From Sipunculus nudus (lineage: Eukaryota; Annelida; Sipuncula; Golfingiida; Sipunculidae): a DNA stretch of 64,000 nt. A program made the position numbers and the translations under genes. The DNA lies in contig CM049316.1 of assembly GCA_026874595.1 (NCBI GenBank), positions 65,455,176-65,519,175 on the forward strand, given 5' to 3'. How positions within the stretch are numbered: the first letter of the stretch is position 1; each line of letters starts with the position of its first letter. Below the pieces are notes generated by a model, which was given only the letters and a program-made list of their open reading frames with translations, was not told where the DNA came from and made no database searches. This document shows positions 46,148 through 58,041 of the stretch, one piece after another.

Positions 46148-46489
46148 GGGCAAAAAAAAATTAAAGGTATGGTTCTCAGGCACCGCCCACATCAATTTTA
46201 AACCCCCGCATCAAAAATCTTTATTTTGATTTTCAATAAAAAATTTTCAAATTTTTAACTGCTGCCGCTCCGAAATTTCTTTCAAGAAGATAAAACCATA
46301 CAATTTCCTTTGTTTTGTAGTACTTTTACTTATTTAGTAAAAAAAAAACTGTTATTTTCATGCTTTTCCCTTATCATTTGACATTTTTATCGAAACATAC
46401 ACAAAAAAATTAAATTAAGAAAAGCGCCCGCCCGCATTGATTTCTGAAAAAAAGTGCCTGAGAACCATACCCTTTTTTTTATTTTGGCC
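46148..46489 (-). mobile_element. MITE family M1, copy with GGTTCTCAGGCAC termini
   Basis: Termini GGTATGGTTCTCAGGCAC (46166-46183) and GTGCCTGAGAACCATACC (46454-46471) are inverted, with outer A-tract and GGCC/GGGC flanks. The interior matches 10782-11078 in reverse orientation (ATGTTTCGATAAAAATGTCA, GGGAAAAG.ATGAAAATAAC, CTACAAAACAAAGGAAAT). It sits just upstream of the PEPD promoter. Confidence 0.8.
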
Positions 46490-46959
46490 TAATGCAGCGT
46501 CCAGCGTTGGGAGCTCAAGTGATTCAAACATTAGTTAAAACCCCAGTTTCTCTTGCATCCTATTCCAGAGAAAAGCTGGTTAGGCCGAGATTATCATTCC
46601 GTTTGCATGCAGTAAGGTAGCAATTATAATGTTTCGACGCGGGAAGCCTAACGGGTAACCTTCAGTTAGCTTTTTATTCATTTTCGTATTCGTGACTTCA
46701 GTTTTGAATCGTTCGATACAGTGATGTATAAGTATGGAAAATTTATAACACACTTCTGAATGATATCATTCAAATTATAATTATGTGTTGTAGTTTGCTT
46801 GATACTTAAGACAGGAAACTCCTTTTTTATCATTGAAATTTACAAATACTGAGGTCCCATGTTCAAGTTCCTCAAGGTCCCGTTGCATGGTAACGTGATC
46901 TTGGTACGTGTAAATCTTCATTTATAGTAGGCAGTCAACACATTTACCCCTGTCTGATA

Positions 46960-46983
46960 GTTTTTTTTTTTTTTTTTTTTTTT
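46960..46983. repeat. Poly-T tract, ~23 bp
   Basis: A run of thymines in the intergenic region upstream of the GC-richer segment at 47030-47400. It could be the reversed tail of a retrocopy, but no TSD was seen. Confidence 0.9.
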
Positions 46984-47119
46984 GTGTGGCAAAGGAACAG
47001 GATATGTTTCCTAATGCCGTACCCTGCCGTCATTTTGACCCGCCGCAAGCCGAGTTAAGCCGAACCGAGCTTATCAGAAGTTAGGGCATATGACAAAAAA
47101 ACTTGCTAATACGGTATAA

Positions 47120-47380
47120 ATGGCCGAAACTGTAAGTATAAAATGGCCATTCGTCTCAAAGCTCTGTCGTTTCACAGATCGGGTTCGGCTCTCGATTGGC
47201 ATGGCTTGGTTCTCGCTGCTGGGATCGGTGAAGGGAATGTATGCTGCTTCTGCCTTTGTGGCTGTGGGTGCTGTGGCTTTCCTGCAAAGTCATCGGTGCG
47301 GGTTAAACGGAGGCGGCCGCTCGCGGCTTTCTGCTTGGCTTGGTGGCATCGCGTCTGTTGGCTCTGAGAACTATGCTTAA
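47120..47380 (+). CDS. Possible small ORF, 86 aa, unrecognised
   Basis: ATG at 47120 to TAA at 47378-47380 in a GC-rich island (unlike its AT-rich flanks), followed by several AATAAA at 47437-47455. The product has one hydrophobic stretch (residues 25-56, GMAWFSLLGSVKGMYAASAF...) and a Gly/Ser-rich tail. It matches no family I know. Alternatively ATGGCCGAAACT|GTAAGT is a short first exon ending in a perfect donor. The base at -3 is T, a weak start context. Either reading is tentative. Confidence 0.22.
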   Translation: MAETVSIKWPFVSKLCRFTDRVRLSIGMAWFSLLGSVKGMYAASAFVAVGAVAFLQSHRCGLNGGGRSRLSAWLGGIASVGSENYA

Positions 47381-48924
47381 GGAGCTGGGGTCTTGACCAC
47401 AGCAACCTGTAGCTGCTCGTCAAAGCGAAAAACAATTAATAAATAAAAAATAAATCTTTTACAATTAAAAATGCCCGAAACAAATGATCCAGTTTTGTTA
47501 TTTTTTTTTCTTGTTGCTCATTGGAAAAAGGTGTGATTGTTTAAGTATGAAAGTGTTGGCTTATGAAATCATCAGGATAAACTTTACTCTATATTCGATC
47601 ACAAACTAGTTAAATGTAAACTGGATGCAATATATCATTCGTAATAGACAACTTGTTTAAATAAAACGGGTACTTTGCAACTTCGTCAAATGAATGGGTT
47701 TTAAGGTCACTTTTAGTCAGCTGACATTTTCGATGCCAAATCGAGCCACAAAACTCGGCTTACTACTAAAATCAGCCGTCTTTTTGTCCAAGCCAGCCGC
47801 ATTCGTGTTACTGACATGGCTCCGGGCTCCACCCTGTGTGACTCCTGATTCCACTCGGATCTTCTCGAGATATTCCATCTGGACAATTCTCCTACTTCGT
47901 ATTCTTTAGATGATTGGAAGCCTACGTGACAGGTTAAAAGGTCCACGAATGTTATAGTTATGTAGTTCATGTGAAAAACAACTATTGTGTATATATTGTA
48001 TCTAACGCCTTATAAAAGTCTAATGTGGCCACAGATCAATCTGTCGCTTCGCATCAAAGGATGACATTTAATCATGCATGGTTACTTGGAGTTGGGTTGA
48101 ATGGTAAGTTGATGATTAAATTAACATGGGTATTGTGCTTTTTAAGTATTTTAAGAGGTGACGGTTTAAGGAGATGTTCTAACAGTTTGCATTAGACTGC
48201 AGTCGGTGGTATGACCCGATAAGTTTGGTGAGATGGCCGTCTCCTTTCTTGAATAAACATGCTGTTTTTGCTATGAGCCAAATCATCTGACAGAATGCGT
48301 GAACCAATCTATAAGATAGAGCCTAATCATGTTGCGATTGTATATATCACAACTATGTAATACCATATTTGGTAAGTTTTCTTAGTAATCCTTCCACTAT
48401 ATATAGAATGAGTGGTGTAAAGTCTTAAGACCTGTCATCTGTTTCTAAATTTTGTTCTTCAACTGGTGAAAAGGTGTCACTTGTATGAGTAGTGAACACA
48501 AATTACCCTTTAAGCAGGAAGTTTGCCAGTACCATAATTCAGGAGAGTGGTAAAAAGTCTATATTATTGTCTTGTTGTTTCCCCTTTATAAGGCGTCATA
48601 TAAGTCTGTCATTATTATTTCTTTGGTATTATCATCAACCTTTTATATTACGTAATCTCCTTTAAATAAACTGTTGAAGAAGCTACATGGCAGCTGGGGG
48701 CATATGAATTAATTACTGATTTAATTAAACAAATATTCAGAAATATTATTACCTTATTCAATGCCTACCCACATGGAGACAAATCCAGTCAACTAACCAA
48801 ATAGAGAATATTAAACCTCAGAAAAAATAGAAACAAGTATACAAAATGAATGAAAAAGTAATACTGAATGATGAATTTTCATATTACATGTATTAAGGCA
48901 AACTATTTGTTCAGATGTTGAAAA

Positions 48925-50570
48925 TAATATTCAATTATGCGACCCAACTTACCCACACTGCAACAACATATAAGATGTATGGACTTGCAAAATTTCAGGC
49001 AAGTCTTGTATACAACAAAACTATACGATATGTATGGACACGTATAATTTAGGGCTGATATATCATATTACTCCTGGGAAATGAGCATTAGCATACACTG
49101 CAAAAATCATTGTAGGTGGCGACACCAGTTTTGTGTACGAGTAAGCCATCAAAGATGCATTGGCAGTCCAAAATTTCAGTCCGATATATCAAAATTCTCT
49201 CGAGGCAGGGGCACTGGGCTGATCATGCTCAGCTGAGGCCGGCAGTTGCCTCAAACCAAGCGAAACTAACTGCCAGCTGCAGCTACTGCATTGTGTGAAC
49301 TCCTGACCTGTACCTAGCTGCACTGGGTTAACTCTTGACCTGTTGCACAATTTGGTTTAGTTGGCAGTCTGCCAAAGCTATAAACAGATCCAGACTGACC
49401 TTTGGCCGGTTGCCAAATCTGAAATAGTTGACAGTCTCAAGTTGCCAAATTTGTTTTTACATACTGAAAGACTTTGGCTACAATGCTTTTTTTTAAGTTG
49501 AATATTCATAAGATTTTTTATCAAAATGTTTAGAATAATCACAAACACATATTGAAAGCAATATCGGAATACAGATATATTTTATTCATGGATTTATCTT
49601 ATACATAAGCTGGATATGGGACCAGTTATTTATGTTGCCTGTACAGCTCTGCATATATACCCAAAGTGCTCAGTTTGTTTATACAAAAAAATCTACTGGC
49701 TTTGTTTACCAAAGTTTCCCACAGTCCTTTCATTGTTAAAGGTCCAATAATTTTGCCAAAATCATTTAAGCTAGCTTGAACAAAGGCCACATAAGAATAA
49801 ATTTTGTGCAATGTTACAAAAGTTGTAACAAAAGTTAAAGACGACTATTGCAGCTCTCAGTTTGAAATAGACCTACTAATGCCCACAAGACCAACTTAAG
49901 CTTTCTATTACCCCACCAAAAATCAATGAACCAAATGTATTCTTATAAAATTGAAAGAACCCTATCCTAGGATTATTCTTGTGAAACATTATACCAATAT
50001 TCAGCTTCTGACAGTTTTATCATAAAACATTTTGAAGCTGAAAGAGGCTAAAATTGTAAGGTTTTGCCTGTTAAAAAAAAACAGGTCGATGTCGGTGCGT
50101 CACAAAATCCTCAATTTCAAATATGAGTCATGTGACCAACATTTGCAAAAACTTGGTGATGATAGCTCCTGTCGTTTCTAAGATTGTTATGTTAGTATGC
50201 TTACTTGGCCAAATGATTAAGTTCAAATTCCTATCACTCGGCCAAAAGTCACCGAACTGGAACCATTCGAACAAACTTGAGAGAGATTGATTCAGGAATT
50301 ATTTCTTTGAAATATTAAACAATTTGGCTTGACAGTTTCAGAGAAGAAGATTTTAAATTTTTTTTTAGCTTTTCCCTATAAAATCTAAGACAATACAGAT
50401 AGCAAGAAATATGCTCAATCCGATAGAGTTGTGACTGAATATTCCATAAAATTGGTCCTGCTAGCTCCACCGGGTTACTTTTCAGACAGCATGGGTTAAC
50501 GTACGGACGACGGGCGACGATAGACGGACGACGCCGGGCCATCGCCTAAGCTCACAGGTTCGCTAAAAAC
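48925..50570 (+). mobile_element. Tandem-core element, family 1, copy 3
   Basis: Shares monomers with copy 1 (GTAGGTGGCGACACCAGTTT, TATACAACAAAACTAT) and the same right arm (AACTGGAACCATTCGAACAA, then the GACGGACGACG-type tail and AAGCTCACAGGTTCGCTAAA at about 50547-50568). The left end lacks a clear AAGGCCTACAGGCC hairpin, so the boundary is approximate. Confidence 0.55.
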
Positions 50571-51054
50571 CCAGTACCTAACTAAAGTATCAGAACTACA
50601 CGTTCACAAGAAATGACACAAACGACGACGACTGCGGATGCCAACGACCAGCAAAGCAGTATATATCCCCCCCCCCCCCCCCCCGGACGGGGAGACATAA
50701 TTAGAAATATTGACTTTGGTTCCATTTCTGAGTTTCCTATGAAACATTATATATCTAAACCTGGTTTAGAATTAACCTATTCTGGAAACAAAATCTTATT
50801 TTATAAAGCTTTTTACTTTATTGTAATATGTATGTAATGTATGTGTGTGTTAAAAAATGTTCTATTTTTTATTAGCCTCCCACGCCTAAGAATCACCACC
50901 TCGTGTGTCGCACAAATTTACCCTCTGTTTCTTGAATCAGTATTATCTTATGGCTTTGAATATAGAATATGTGAGGATTGGCAGTACCTGTACAAAAAAA
51001 TACATTCTTGTTCTCACAAAGCGCATACAATGTGTGCAGTTGATATGCCTTTAC

Positions 51055-51095
51055 CTTGACTTGCCGGAATAATTTCCATGGCGGCGGCCTCTGTA
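51055..51095 (-). CDS. Candidate first exon with strong Kozak and splice donor
   Basis: Minus strand GCCGCCGCCATGG at about 51088-51076, then about eight codons (MEIIPASQ) to donor G|GTAAAG near 51055. An overlapping frame from an upstream ATG would read MYRGRRHGNYSGKSR to the same donor. No downstream exon was recognised, so the gene is unidentified. Confidence 0.2.
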
Positions 51096-51229
51096 CATCC
51101 GAGACTATTTTAAGGACTTAAATGGATTTTAAGTTAGAAGTTTCTAGGTCTTACCATTTAAATGTGTGCCCGGTTAATGGATACCGGACGACCAATTGTA
51201 ATCAGATCAATAAGAGCGTGGTAACACAT

Positions 51230-51375
51230 TGTGTATCCAACTCATCCTAGTTTCAGGCCCGCTCTCATTGGTTTGATTACAATTCTTGGCTCTATGCCAG
51301 CCCTGGTGTGGAAACCCCGAAAAAACTTGCTATAATTAAAAAGCAGCGGTTATAGCGAGGAGATCTGGAATTTAA
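51230..51375 (+). repeat. Interspersed repeat (empty-site relative of the hAT target), copy 1
   Basis: GCTCTCATTGGTTTGATTAC ... CCAGCCCTGGTGTGGAAACC ... CAGCGGTTATAGCGAGGAGA aligns with the sequence flanking the hAT element (42170-42279 plus 43699-43795) and with 55395-55600. Confidence 0.65.
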
Positions 51376-52200
51376 GATTTAAGAAAAAATCAATCAAACG
51401 TATAGTGTAACTTTGTACAACGAGAACGTCAGATATTGCGCTCACTGCGCTTAGGTCAAAGTTACCCGGCGGTATTATAGTTGGAAAAGAATAAGCAGCA
51501 GATCCGTGATGACGTCACGAGGATGGCAACCAGGAAGTCACACTGCGCAGACTCACATGAGTACGATTCTGCCGTTTTGGGATTGCTCGATTAAAAATAA
51601 GACCCCCACAATGCACCAAGGCTTCTCAATACACCTGCGGCGTAGGTATAAATGTAGTGAAGAGGACAATGTAGTCCGTTCAAGTGTGTTGGATTATAAA
51701 TTTTTCAAGGCAGATTCCATAAATATAGGTGTTTTTCTGTTGAGGACTTAACGGAATAAGTAATATTTTGTAAGCATGCGCATGTGGAATGTTAACAGGT
51801 AGTTCCTTGAAATCGAATAACGTTTGTTTAAAAGAATGACAGTTGGAAAAGTAGTCCGGGCCGTCCAACAATGCCCAAACAGAGGAGATTCGTTAAGACT
51901 AGAAAACGACCTCAGGCGGACGGATGCCAGGACGTCACCAGAACGTCTGCGCTGAATAGTAAGAGATAAGAACATGATTACGACTCTGCTTTACTGGATT
52001 TGTGGGTAAAGGAATAATTTTCCTACAATGCACTATGTCTGATCATTTCCCCACCATGCACTTGGGCTTCTAAATAGACCTGTGGTGTAGGTATACAGGT
52101 AGTTCTTTAAAAATATTTTTAAAGGCAAACTACACGCACTGATATGAATGTTATTATGACAAGGCCTTAATAAATACCATTTTGTGTATGCGCAGTGTAA

Positions 52201-52725
52201 GGGTGCCTTTCCATACATGCGGGCCCCCGCGCGGGACCCGCACAGTTGAAATCCGTCAAGTGTTATCATTGTCCCCTTTCCATACGTGCGATCCAGCAGT
52301 GTTGGATTTCTGCGGGGCCCGCATGCGGATGGTACATGTATATATAGTAACAGGTATGTGTCCTTGTCTTTAAAAAGAAAAAGGAGCTGATAGAGGGCTT
52401 ATTTGACTGCATAATAAAGTATACAACCAGTCTTCATTGAGATACGGCCCGGGGCCAGCTCAAGATAGAGTGCGACAGGAAATAGAAACCATTTAAGCCT
52501 GGCTGGTGAGATTTAATATTAATCTGCCTGATCAGTTTGTATAAATGTTAACAATGAATATTTTCTTAACACATTTCACTTAAATTTGAAAAATTATGAT
52601 TATTAGTGCATGCGTTTATTCCAACTAATGGGTCACCCGCATGCGGGGACCCGTTCAAATGGAAAGGGACTCTCCGCATGCGAGGACCCGCGCGGGTGAA
52701 TATCCGCATGTATGGAAAGGTACCC
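52201..52725. mobile_element. PIF/Harbinger-like MITE, 525 bp
   Basis: Near-identical inverted termini start GGGTGCCTTTCCATACATGC on the left and GGGTACCTTTCCATACATGC on the right (reverse complement), flanked by TAA on both sides (52198-52200 and 52726-52728). A 3-bp TWA duplication and GGG ends fit PIF/Harbinger. The ends are unusually GC-rich (CCCGCGCGGGACCCGC), against an AT-rich middle. No coding sequence. Confidence 0.78.
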
Positions 52726-53049
52726 TAAAAGGGTGACTTTTTATTGAATTTTAACAAGAATGTATCCTTTTAAATGGAAGAGACAGTCATTGAGTAGAAA
52801 CGACCTCTGGCGGAATGATCAATGATATCAAAACGAGCTCGTTCAACAGACGGAGAGACGCCAGGTTGACTTTTAGTCAGTTGGGCTAATGCATGAGAAA
52901 CACTTCTTTGTATAATCATCGAAATTCAAATTCATTCCAGGTTTTTATAATCAGGTTTAACGTTTTTATAAATCACTAAGGAGCAAAATTGCCACTAATA
53001 TTGGGCCGGGCTTTGGTTCTCTTTCAAATCAACAGAAACAAAAACTAGA

Positions 53050-54597
53050 TGTGTCGGAACGACACGAATGCCCCCGCCTGGTGCAAATTATAAACATTTG
53101 TTAAATTTTGAACATTTTTTGAGTTCAGGAGGTGTCATATGGTCAAAAGTAGGTCAACAAGGGCAAAATGCAAACTCGATCTATTAGGGGTCATTATCAA
53201 GCAACACACCAAAAATCAGGCCAGTATCTGCAAGCATTGTGAAAAAAAGTCCATACATGTGCATTTTCCATAAAAATTTCTGTTTTTCATGAAATTTTCT
53301 GTTTAGGAGCCGTAAAACAATCAACAGAAGGTCAACCGGGATGAAACGCGAACTCGATCTGTAACTGTCATTATCTGCCCACACATAAAAAATCAGGGTG
53401 ATATCTGCAGACACTGAGGAAAAAAAGTCGGTACATATGCATTTGTTATGAAAATTTATATTTTTTCATAAAACTTTCCATGTTCAGGAGCAGTCAAATG
53501 GTCAAAAAAGTAGGTCAACTGAGACAAAACAAGAACTTGATCTGTAACTGGTCATTATCTGCCTACACACCAAAAATCAGGCCCATATCTGCAGGCATGG
53601 TGAAAAAATGTCTGTACATGTGCACTTTTTATGAAATTTTCCATGTTAAGAGTACCGTCAAACAGTCAAAAGTAGGTCAACTGGGACAAAACATGAACTT
53701 GATCTGTAACTGGTCATTATCTGCCCACACACCAAAAATCAGGCCAATATCTGCAGGTATTGCAAAAAAAAAAGTCAGTACATGTGTATTTGTCATGAAA
53801 ATTTATATTTTTCATGAAATTTTCTATGTTCAGGAGCCGTAAAACGGTCAAAGTAGGTCAACTGGGACAAAACATGAACTTGATCTGTAACTGGTCATTA
53901 TCTGCCCACACACCAAAAATCAGGCCAATATCTGCAGGTATTGCAAAAAAAGTCAGTTCATGTGTATTTGTCTTGAAAATTTATATTTTTCATGAAATTT
54001 TCTAAGTTAAGGAGCCGTAAAACGGTCAAAATTAGGTCAACTGGAATGAAACGCGAACTCGATCTGTAACTGGTCAAAATCTGCCCACACACCAAAAATC
54101 AGGCCAATATCTGCAGGCATTGCGTAAAAAAGTCCGTACATGTGTATTTGTCATGAAAATTTATATTTTTCATGAAATTTTCCAAGTTAATGAGCTGTAA
54201 AACGTACAAAAGAAGGTCAACTGGGACAAAACGCGAAATTGATCTGTAACTGGTCATTATCTGCCTACACACCAAAAATCAGGCTAATATCTGCAGGCAT
54301 TGCGAAAAAAAAGTCAGTACATGTGTATTTGTCATGAAAATTTATATTTTTCATGAAATTTTCTATGTTCAGGAGCCGTAAAACGGTCAAAAGTAGGTCA
54401 ACTGGGACGAAACGCGAACTCGATCTGTAACTGGTCATTATCTGCCCACACACCAAAAATCATGCCAGTATCTGCAGGCATTGCGAAAAAAAGTCCGTTC
54501 AACTGTTTTATTTCGGAATGACGGAAGGATGGAAGGACGGAATGACGGACATGGGTAAAACTATATGCCCCGGCCACTTTGTGGCGGGGGCATAAAA
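53050..54597 (+). mobile_element. Tandem-core element, family 2, ~8 repeat units
   Basis: Left end ACGACACGAATGCCCCCGCC; right end is a hairpin ATGCCCCGGCC...GGCGGGGGCAT, giving inverted ATGCCCCCGCC / GGCGGGGGCAT. The core has about eight ~180-bp units, each with GTCAACTGGGAC, GATCTGTAACTGGTCATTAT, CACACCAAAAATCAGG and TATCTGCAGG. A short GACGGAAGGATGGAAGGACG tail precedes the right hairpin. Non-coding. Confidence 0.75.
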
Positions 54598-55329
54598 AAA
54601 GCCTGGAATGGTCTCACTAGGCTCGGCTTCAAATAGAGGTGCGGCCTATAAATAAAAATATATGGTATTCTGGCCAGCTTACAACAATCTTTGATCTTGT
54701 TGCAAAGAGATAATTGGTTAATGGGCATCGGTAGTAATAATGCTACTTTGAAACAAATGGCGATTTTTAGGTCAGTTACAAGGAAGTCTTTGCACATACG
54801 AATATACTAAAATATTCTGAGATTTTCGGGCGGGGGGGGGGGGGGGGTTTAATGTTGAATATCAAAGAATATCATTAAGTCAGCTCAACAGGTCACAAAA
54901 CCATACAGAACACTATCACTGGATGCAGTGACTTTTTTATTCAGGAATAAAACACATACATTAGTAGTCTGTTTGCAAAACTATACATATAGTAACAGGC
55001 AGGTATTTGACTGATACAGGATCACAGTACATTTCAGGAAGTCTGAGTGGTACATACACGTTCACACAAATACGCGTGTTTTACCTTTGAATATGGTCTC
55101 AACTTGGCCAGTTTTCTCAAATCTCACAATGGGGTTTAAAACGAAAACCAAACCATAAATACGTTCTAGCAGGTCTATACGGTCTAGCAGATATCCCAAC
55201 TGGAGCGACAAATGTTTGGACTGTCAAGTAATCCTTGCACAAAAATTCGACTAGAAACCTAGAAAATCTTAAATCTGGTCTTTGCTATTGTGGCGATACA
55301 GTGCTGGTGAACAATGTTTTTTTTCACTG

Positions 55330-55610
55330 CGGTAAAGAAACCACGCTCCTGCCACAGCGGTTATACACTAAGCCGTCCCGGTGGTTTTATAAAACAGGAA
55401 CACAAGCTCTCATTGGTCTGGTTCTTGGCCCTATGACAGAATAGGTGGTATCGAACCAAAGAGAGCGGGTGTCGCATGTTTAAATTTTGGGCAGGATGCA
55501 CGATGCAATATCGGTGGTCTGATTACATTTTTGTTCTGTGCGCACCCTGGTGTCCCTGCCCAGAGAACCTTGTCATAGAGATGAGCGGTTACACGAAACG
55601 TTGTCTGAGA
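55330..55610 (+). repeat. Interspersed repeat (empty-site relative of the hAT target), copy 2
   Basis: Contains CAAGCTCTCATTGGTCTGGT, GATGCACGATGCAATATCGG, GTGCGCACCCTGGTGTCC and GAGCGGTTACAC, matching the two halves of the repeat split by the hAT element at 42280-43698. Confidence 0.65.
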
Positions 55611-56812
55611 CAACTGCGGTGTATGCCCGCTGCGTGAGATACGTATAAAGACTCTTGAATGTGACTGTAATTGTTAATCACACACTAATTTAGTACCCAT
55701 ACATGATCTGATTACGAAATGTGAATACAAAAGGACAGTGCCCGTTATGATTCACCAAAACACACACACATACACACATGAACATATATACACTGTTCCA
55801 CACGCACCCTCTGAATGCGCACACACATCTCACAGGCAATGTGAATACTACAATATAAAAATTTCCGTGGGTATTTCCAGTTTTATGCATAAATACGGTA
55901 AAATATGAATCCCCTAAGTTTATTCGATTCTGGAGCGTTAGTGTCTACCTCCTCAGGAGAGGCAAAGGCCTTTCTATCCCCCGGGTGCCATCTTAGTCTT
56001 AAATTTCCACAATTTACAATAAATTAGTATCTATATCTTTCATAGAGCATGCATGTTCTCTTCTCATAATGCACAGCAAAATCAATATTTATACCAGAGT
56101 ATAACATTTGGAAATTGATTCAGACAGTCACTAACAGGCACTTTTCCCTTCTGACAACGAGAATGTTTCCTAACCACGTTAGAGAGGCAGTGGGAGTCGT
56201 ACCTAAAACTTCATTGAAAATCTCAATCCTCATTTTTGATAATGATTTAGCACTTAACTAAGAACACTACTGTGTTACTCCAAATAATCCAGACTGACCA
56301 TGTGATATTTGTTCATTAAATTTTTCAAAATGCTGTTGCCTCAGCAAACCACTGAAAAGTTTGATGGCCACCACAGATATGATTTATGCATTGGTTTATG
56401 GATTCACGTTTTCTTACTCTAACAGATATATCAAAATCAACAACTGTGTACAGCAATGATTTTGAAACTGCATGAACTACTGAAGTGGGCCATAATGGTA
56501 ACGTTTGAATGTCACAGGAATTTCTACTAGATACATTCCAGAGGTAGTGTGATGAACGGCTTATAAGAGGTAGTCTAAATGAATTCTCCTGAATGTCCAA
56601 CAAATAATATCTGATAAGAAGTGCATTTTATTGCAGTTCTGTGTAATATTTTGCCATTTATTCAAAATCAATTCATGTTTGCAACTGAAAAATCTGCATA
56701 AATTTGATGGATTAAATTTCAAATTTACAATGAGATACAATTCAGCAGCCCATGTGGGCAACTGTGAACTTATAATAGACCATTAAAGAATGAGAACAAA
56801 TACAAGAATAGA

Positions 56813-56886
56813 TATCTGAATATTCAATAGGTATCTGAATATTTAAGAAGTACCTCAATATTCAATAGGTATCTGAATATTCAAGG
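56813..56886. repeat. Minisatellite, ~21 bp x 3.5
   Basis: Repeats of TATCTGAATATTCAATAGG with slight variation (TATCTGAATATTTAAGAAG, TACCTCAATATTCAATAGG). Confidence 0.8.
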
Positions 56887-57516
56887 AGCTATAATGATTC
56901 TTCTATCAAACACAATCTATACAGGTGAAAGCTCAATTCTATTATGATATAAGCTAAATTTTATAGTCATCTATTTGATGTAATGATGTTGCTTTCTGTA
57001 TATACCAGCATATTATTTCATTTCAATACCATCATTACAGAGAATAAAAGTTCTATCCGTGATTGTGTAATATCATTCATTAGATTGTTTTATTGAACAT
57101 ACATAACATTAATAGAGTCAAGCTATTTTGCCTTGCATGTAAATGACAGGCAAGGAAGATGTTTTATTCCCAAGGAATGTCATCATAAGCCCTTCAATAG
57201 GATCAAATTTTGACTGAAATGCTCTTAATATTTATATGCAATAACTGAAAATGGCGAAATTTTGTATTTCAGGAACATGCCTTTGCTGTCAACTCCAGAA
57301 AAGAATCATACAGTGTTTATTTGAAGAGTATCTCTGCATGCAGTTGTTCACATACCAGTATGGTATTTATGATCGATGTTTATGGTTGTGATTGTGGGTT
57401 TTGTTCAACTTGATGCAAGTGCCAAACACTTGAAAAATGTATTTATATCCTCTTTATACTATTACATCTGTGGCTTCACTTTCAAAGACCTTAATTCAGG
57501 GAGCCCCTCTGGCTAT

Positions 57517-57824
57517 TTGATGAATAATGAACAAGCCTGCAAGTGTTTAGGCCGAAAGTGCAACTGCCAATCAAATCAAACAAAATGCAAACAATATGCA
57601 GTTAATCTGCCATCTGAACAAGAACACGTACCAAAAACTGGGCAGGCCTGTATGGCTTTATTTGATTGGTCAGATGCATGTTTTGCTTTATTTGATTGGT
57701 TAGATTCTTGATGTATTCCAAGCAACAGAAAACTTTTAATCAAAACACTGCACCAGACGTCTGAGTGAAACAAATGTTTGCAAGTCATTTGATTGGTCCA
57801 ACTGCCTTGTTCATTATTCATGAA
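57517..57824. mobile_element. Inverted-repeat element in the DNAJA2 3' flank
   Basis: TGATGAATAATGAACAAG at 57518 and its near complement CTTGTTCATTATTCATGA at 57806-57823 bound about 300 bp, with internal repeats of TTTGATTGG / CCAATCAAA. It may include the DNAJA2 poly(A) signals. Confidence 0.5.
57657..57692 (-). terminator. Candidate poly(A) signals for DNAJA2
   Basis: Two AATAAA hexamers on the minus strand (57662-57657 and 57692-57687) lie about 350-385 bp downstream of the DNAJA2 stop codon. Both sit inside an inverted-repeat element (57517-57824), so the mobile element may supply the poly(A) site. Inference only. Confidence 0.3.
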
Positions 57825-58041
57825 AAAGACGCCAGAGTGGCTTGCTGAATCAAGGTCTGTGGAAGCATAGCCACAGAACTGATAGTATGGAGATGAATTA
57901 TTATGTTTATAAAGATAATGAATCTATTTTACATTTTTCTATTGTAATGACTCATATACCCCTCTCCATTTGGAGGCAGACACCAGCCTTCAGAAAGGAA
58001 CACAATGTTTTAGTCACAAAGAGCTCATCACAAGTTATGTA

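Larger units (their letters stand above)
46500..48900. other. Intergenic between PEPD and element 48925
   Basis: Locally CpG-richer from 46600 to 47400, possibly a promoter island of PEPD or of an unseen divergent gene. Apart from the small ORF at 47120 I recognise nothing coding. Confidence 0.4.
54850..57500. other. Intergenic between element family 2 and DNAJA2
   Basis: Contains the repeat at 55330-55610, a CA-rich stretch at 55755-55795 and the minisatellite at 56813. No exon recognised. Confidence 0.45.

Noticed and set aside
47713-47970. 85-aa minus-strand frame rich in Arg/Trp
   Set aside because: No recognisable family, no splice or promoter support; composition-driven.
57376-57711. 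111-aa open frame with N-terminal hydrophobic stretch
   Set aside because: Its C-terminal half runs through the inverted-repeat element at 57517-57824 (ALFDW repeats come from TTTGATTGG repeats). No family match.
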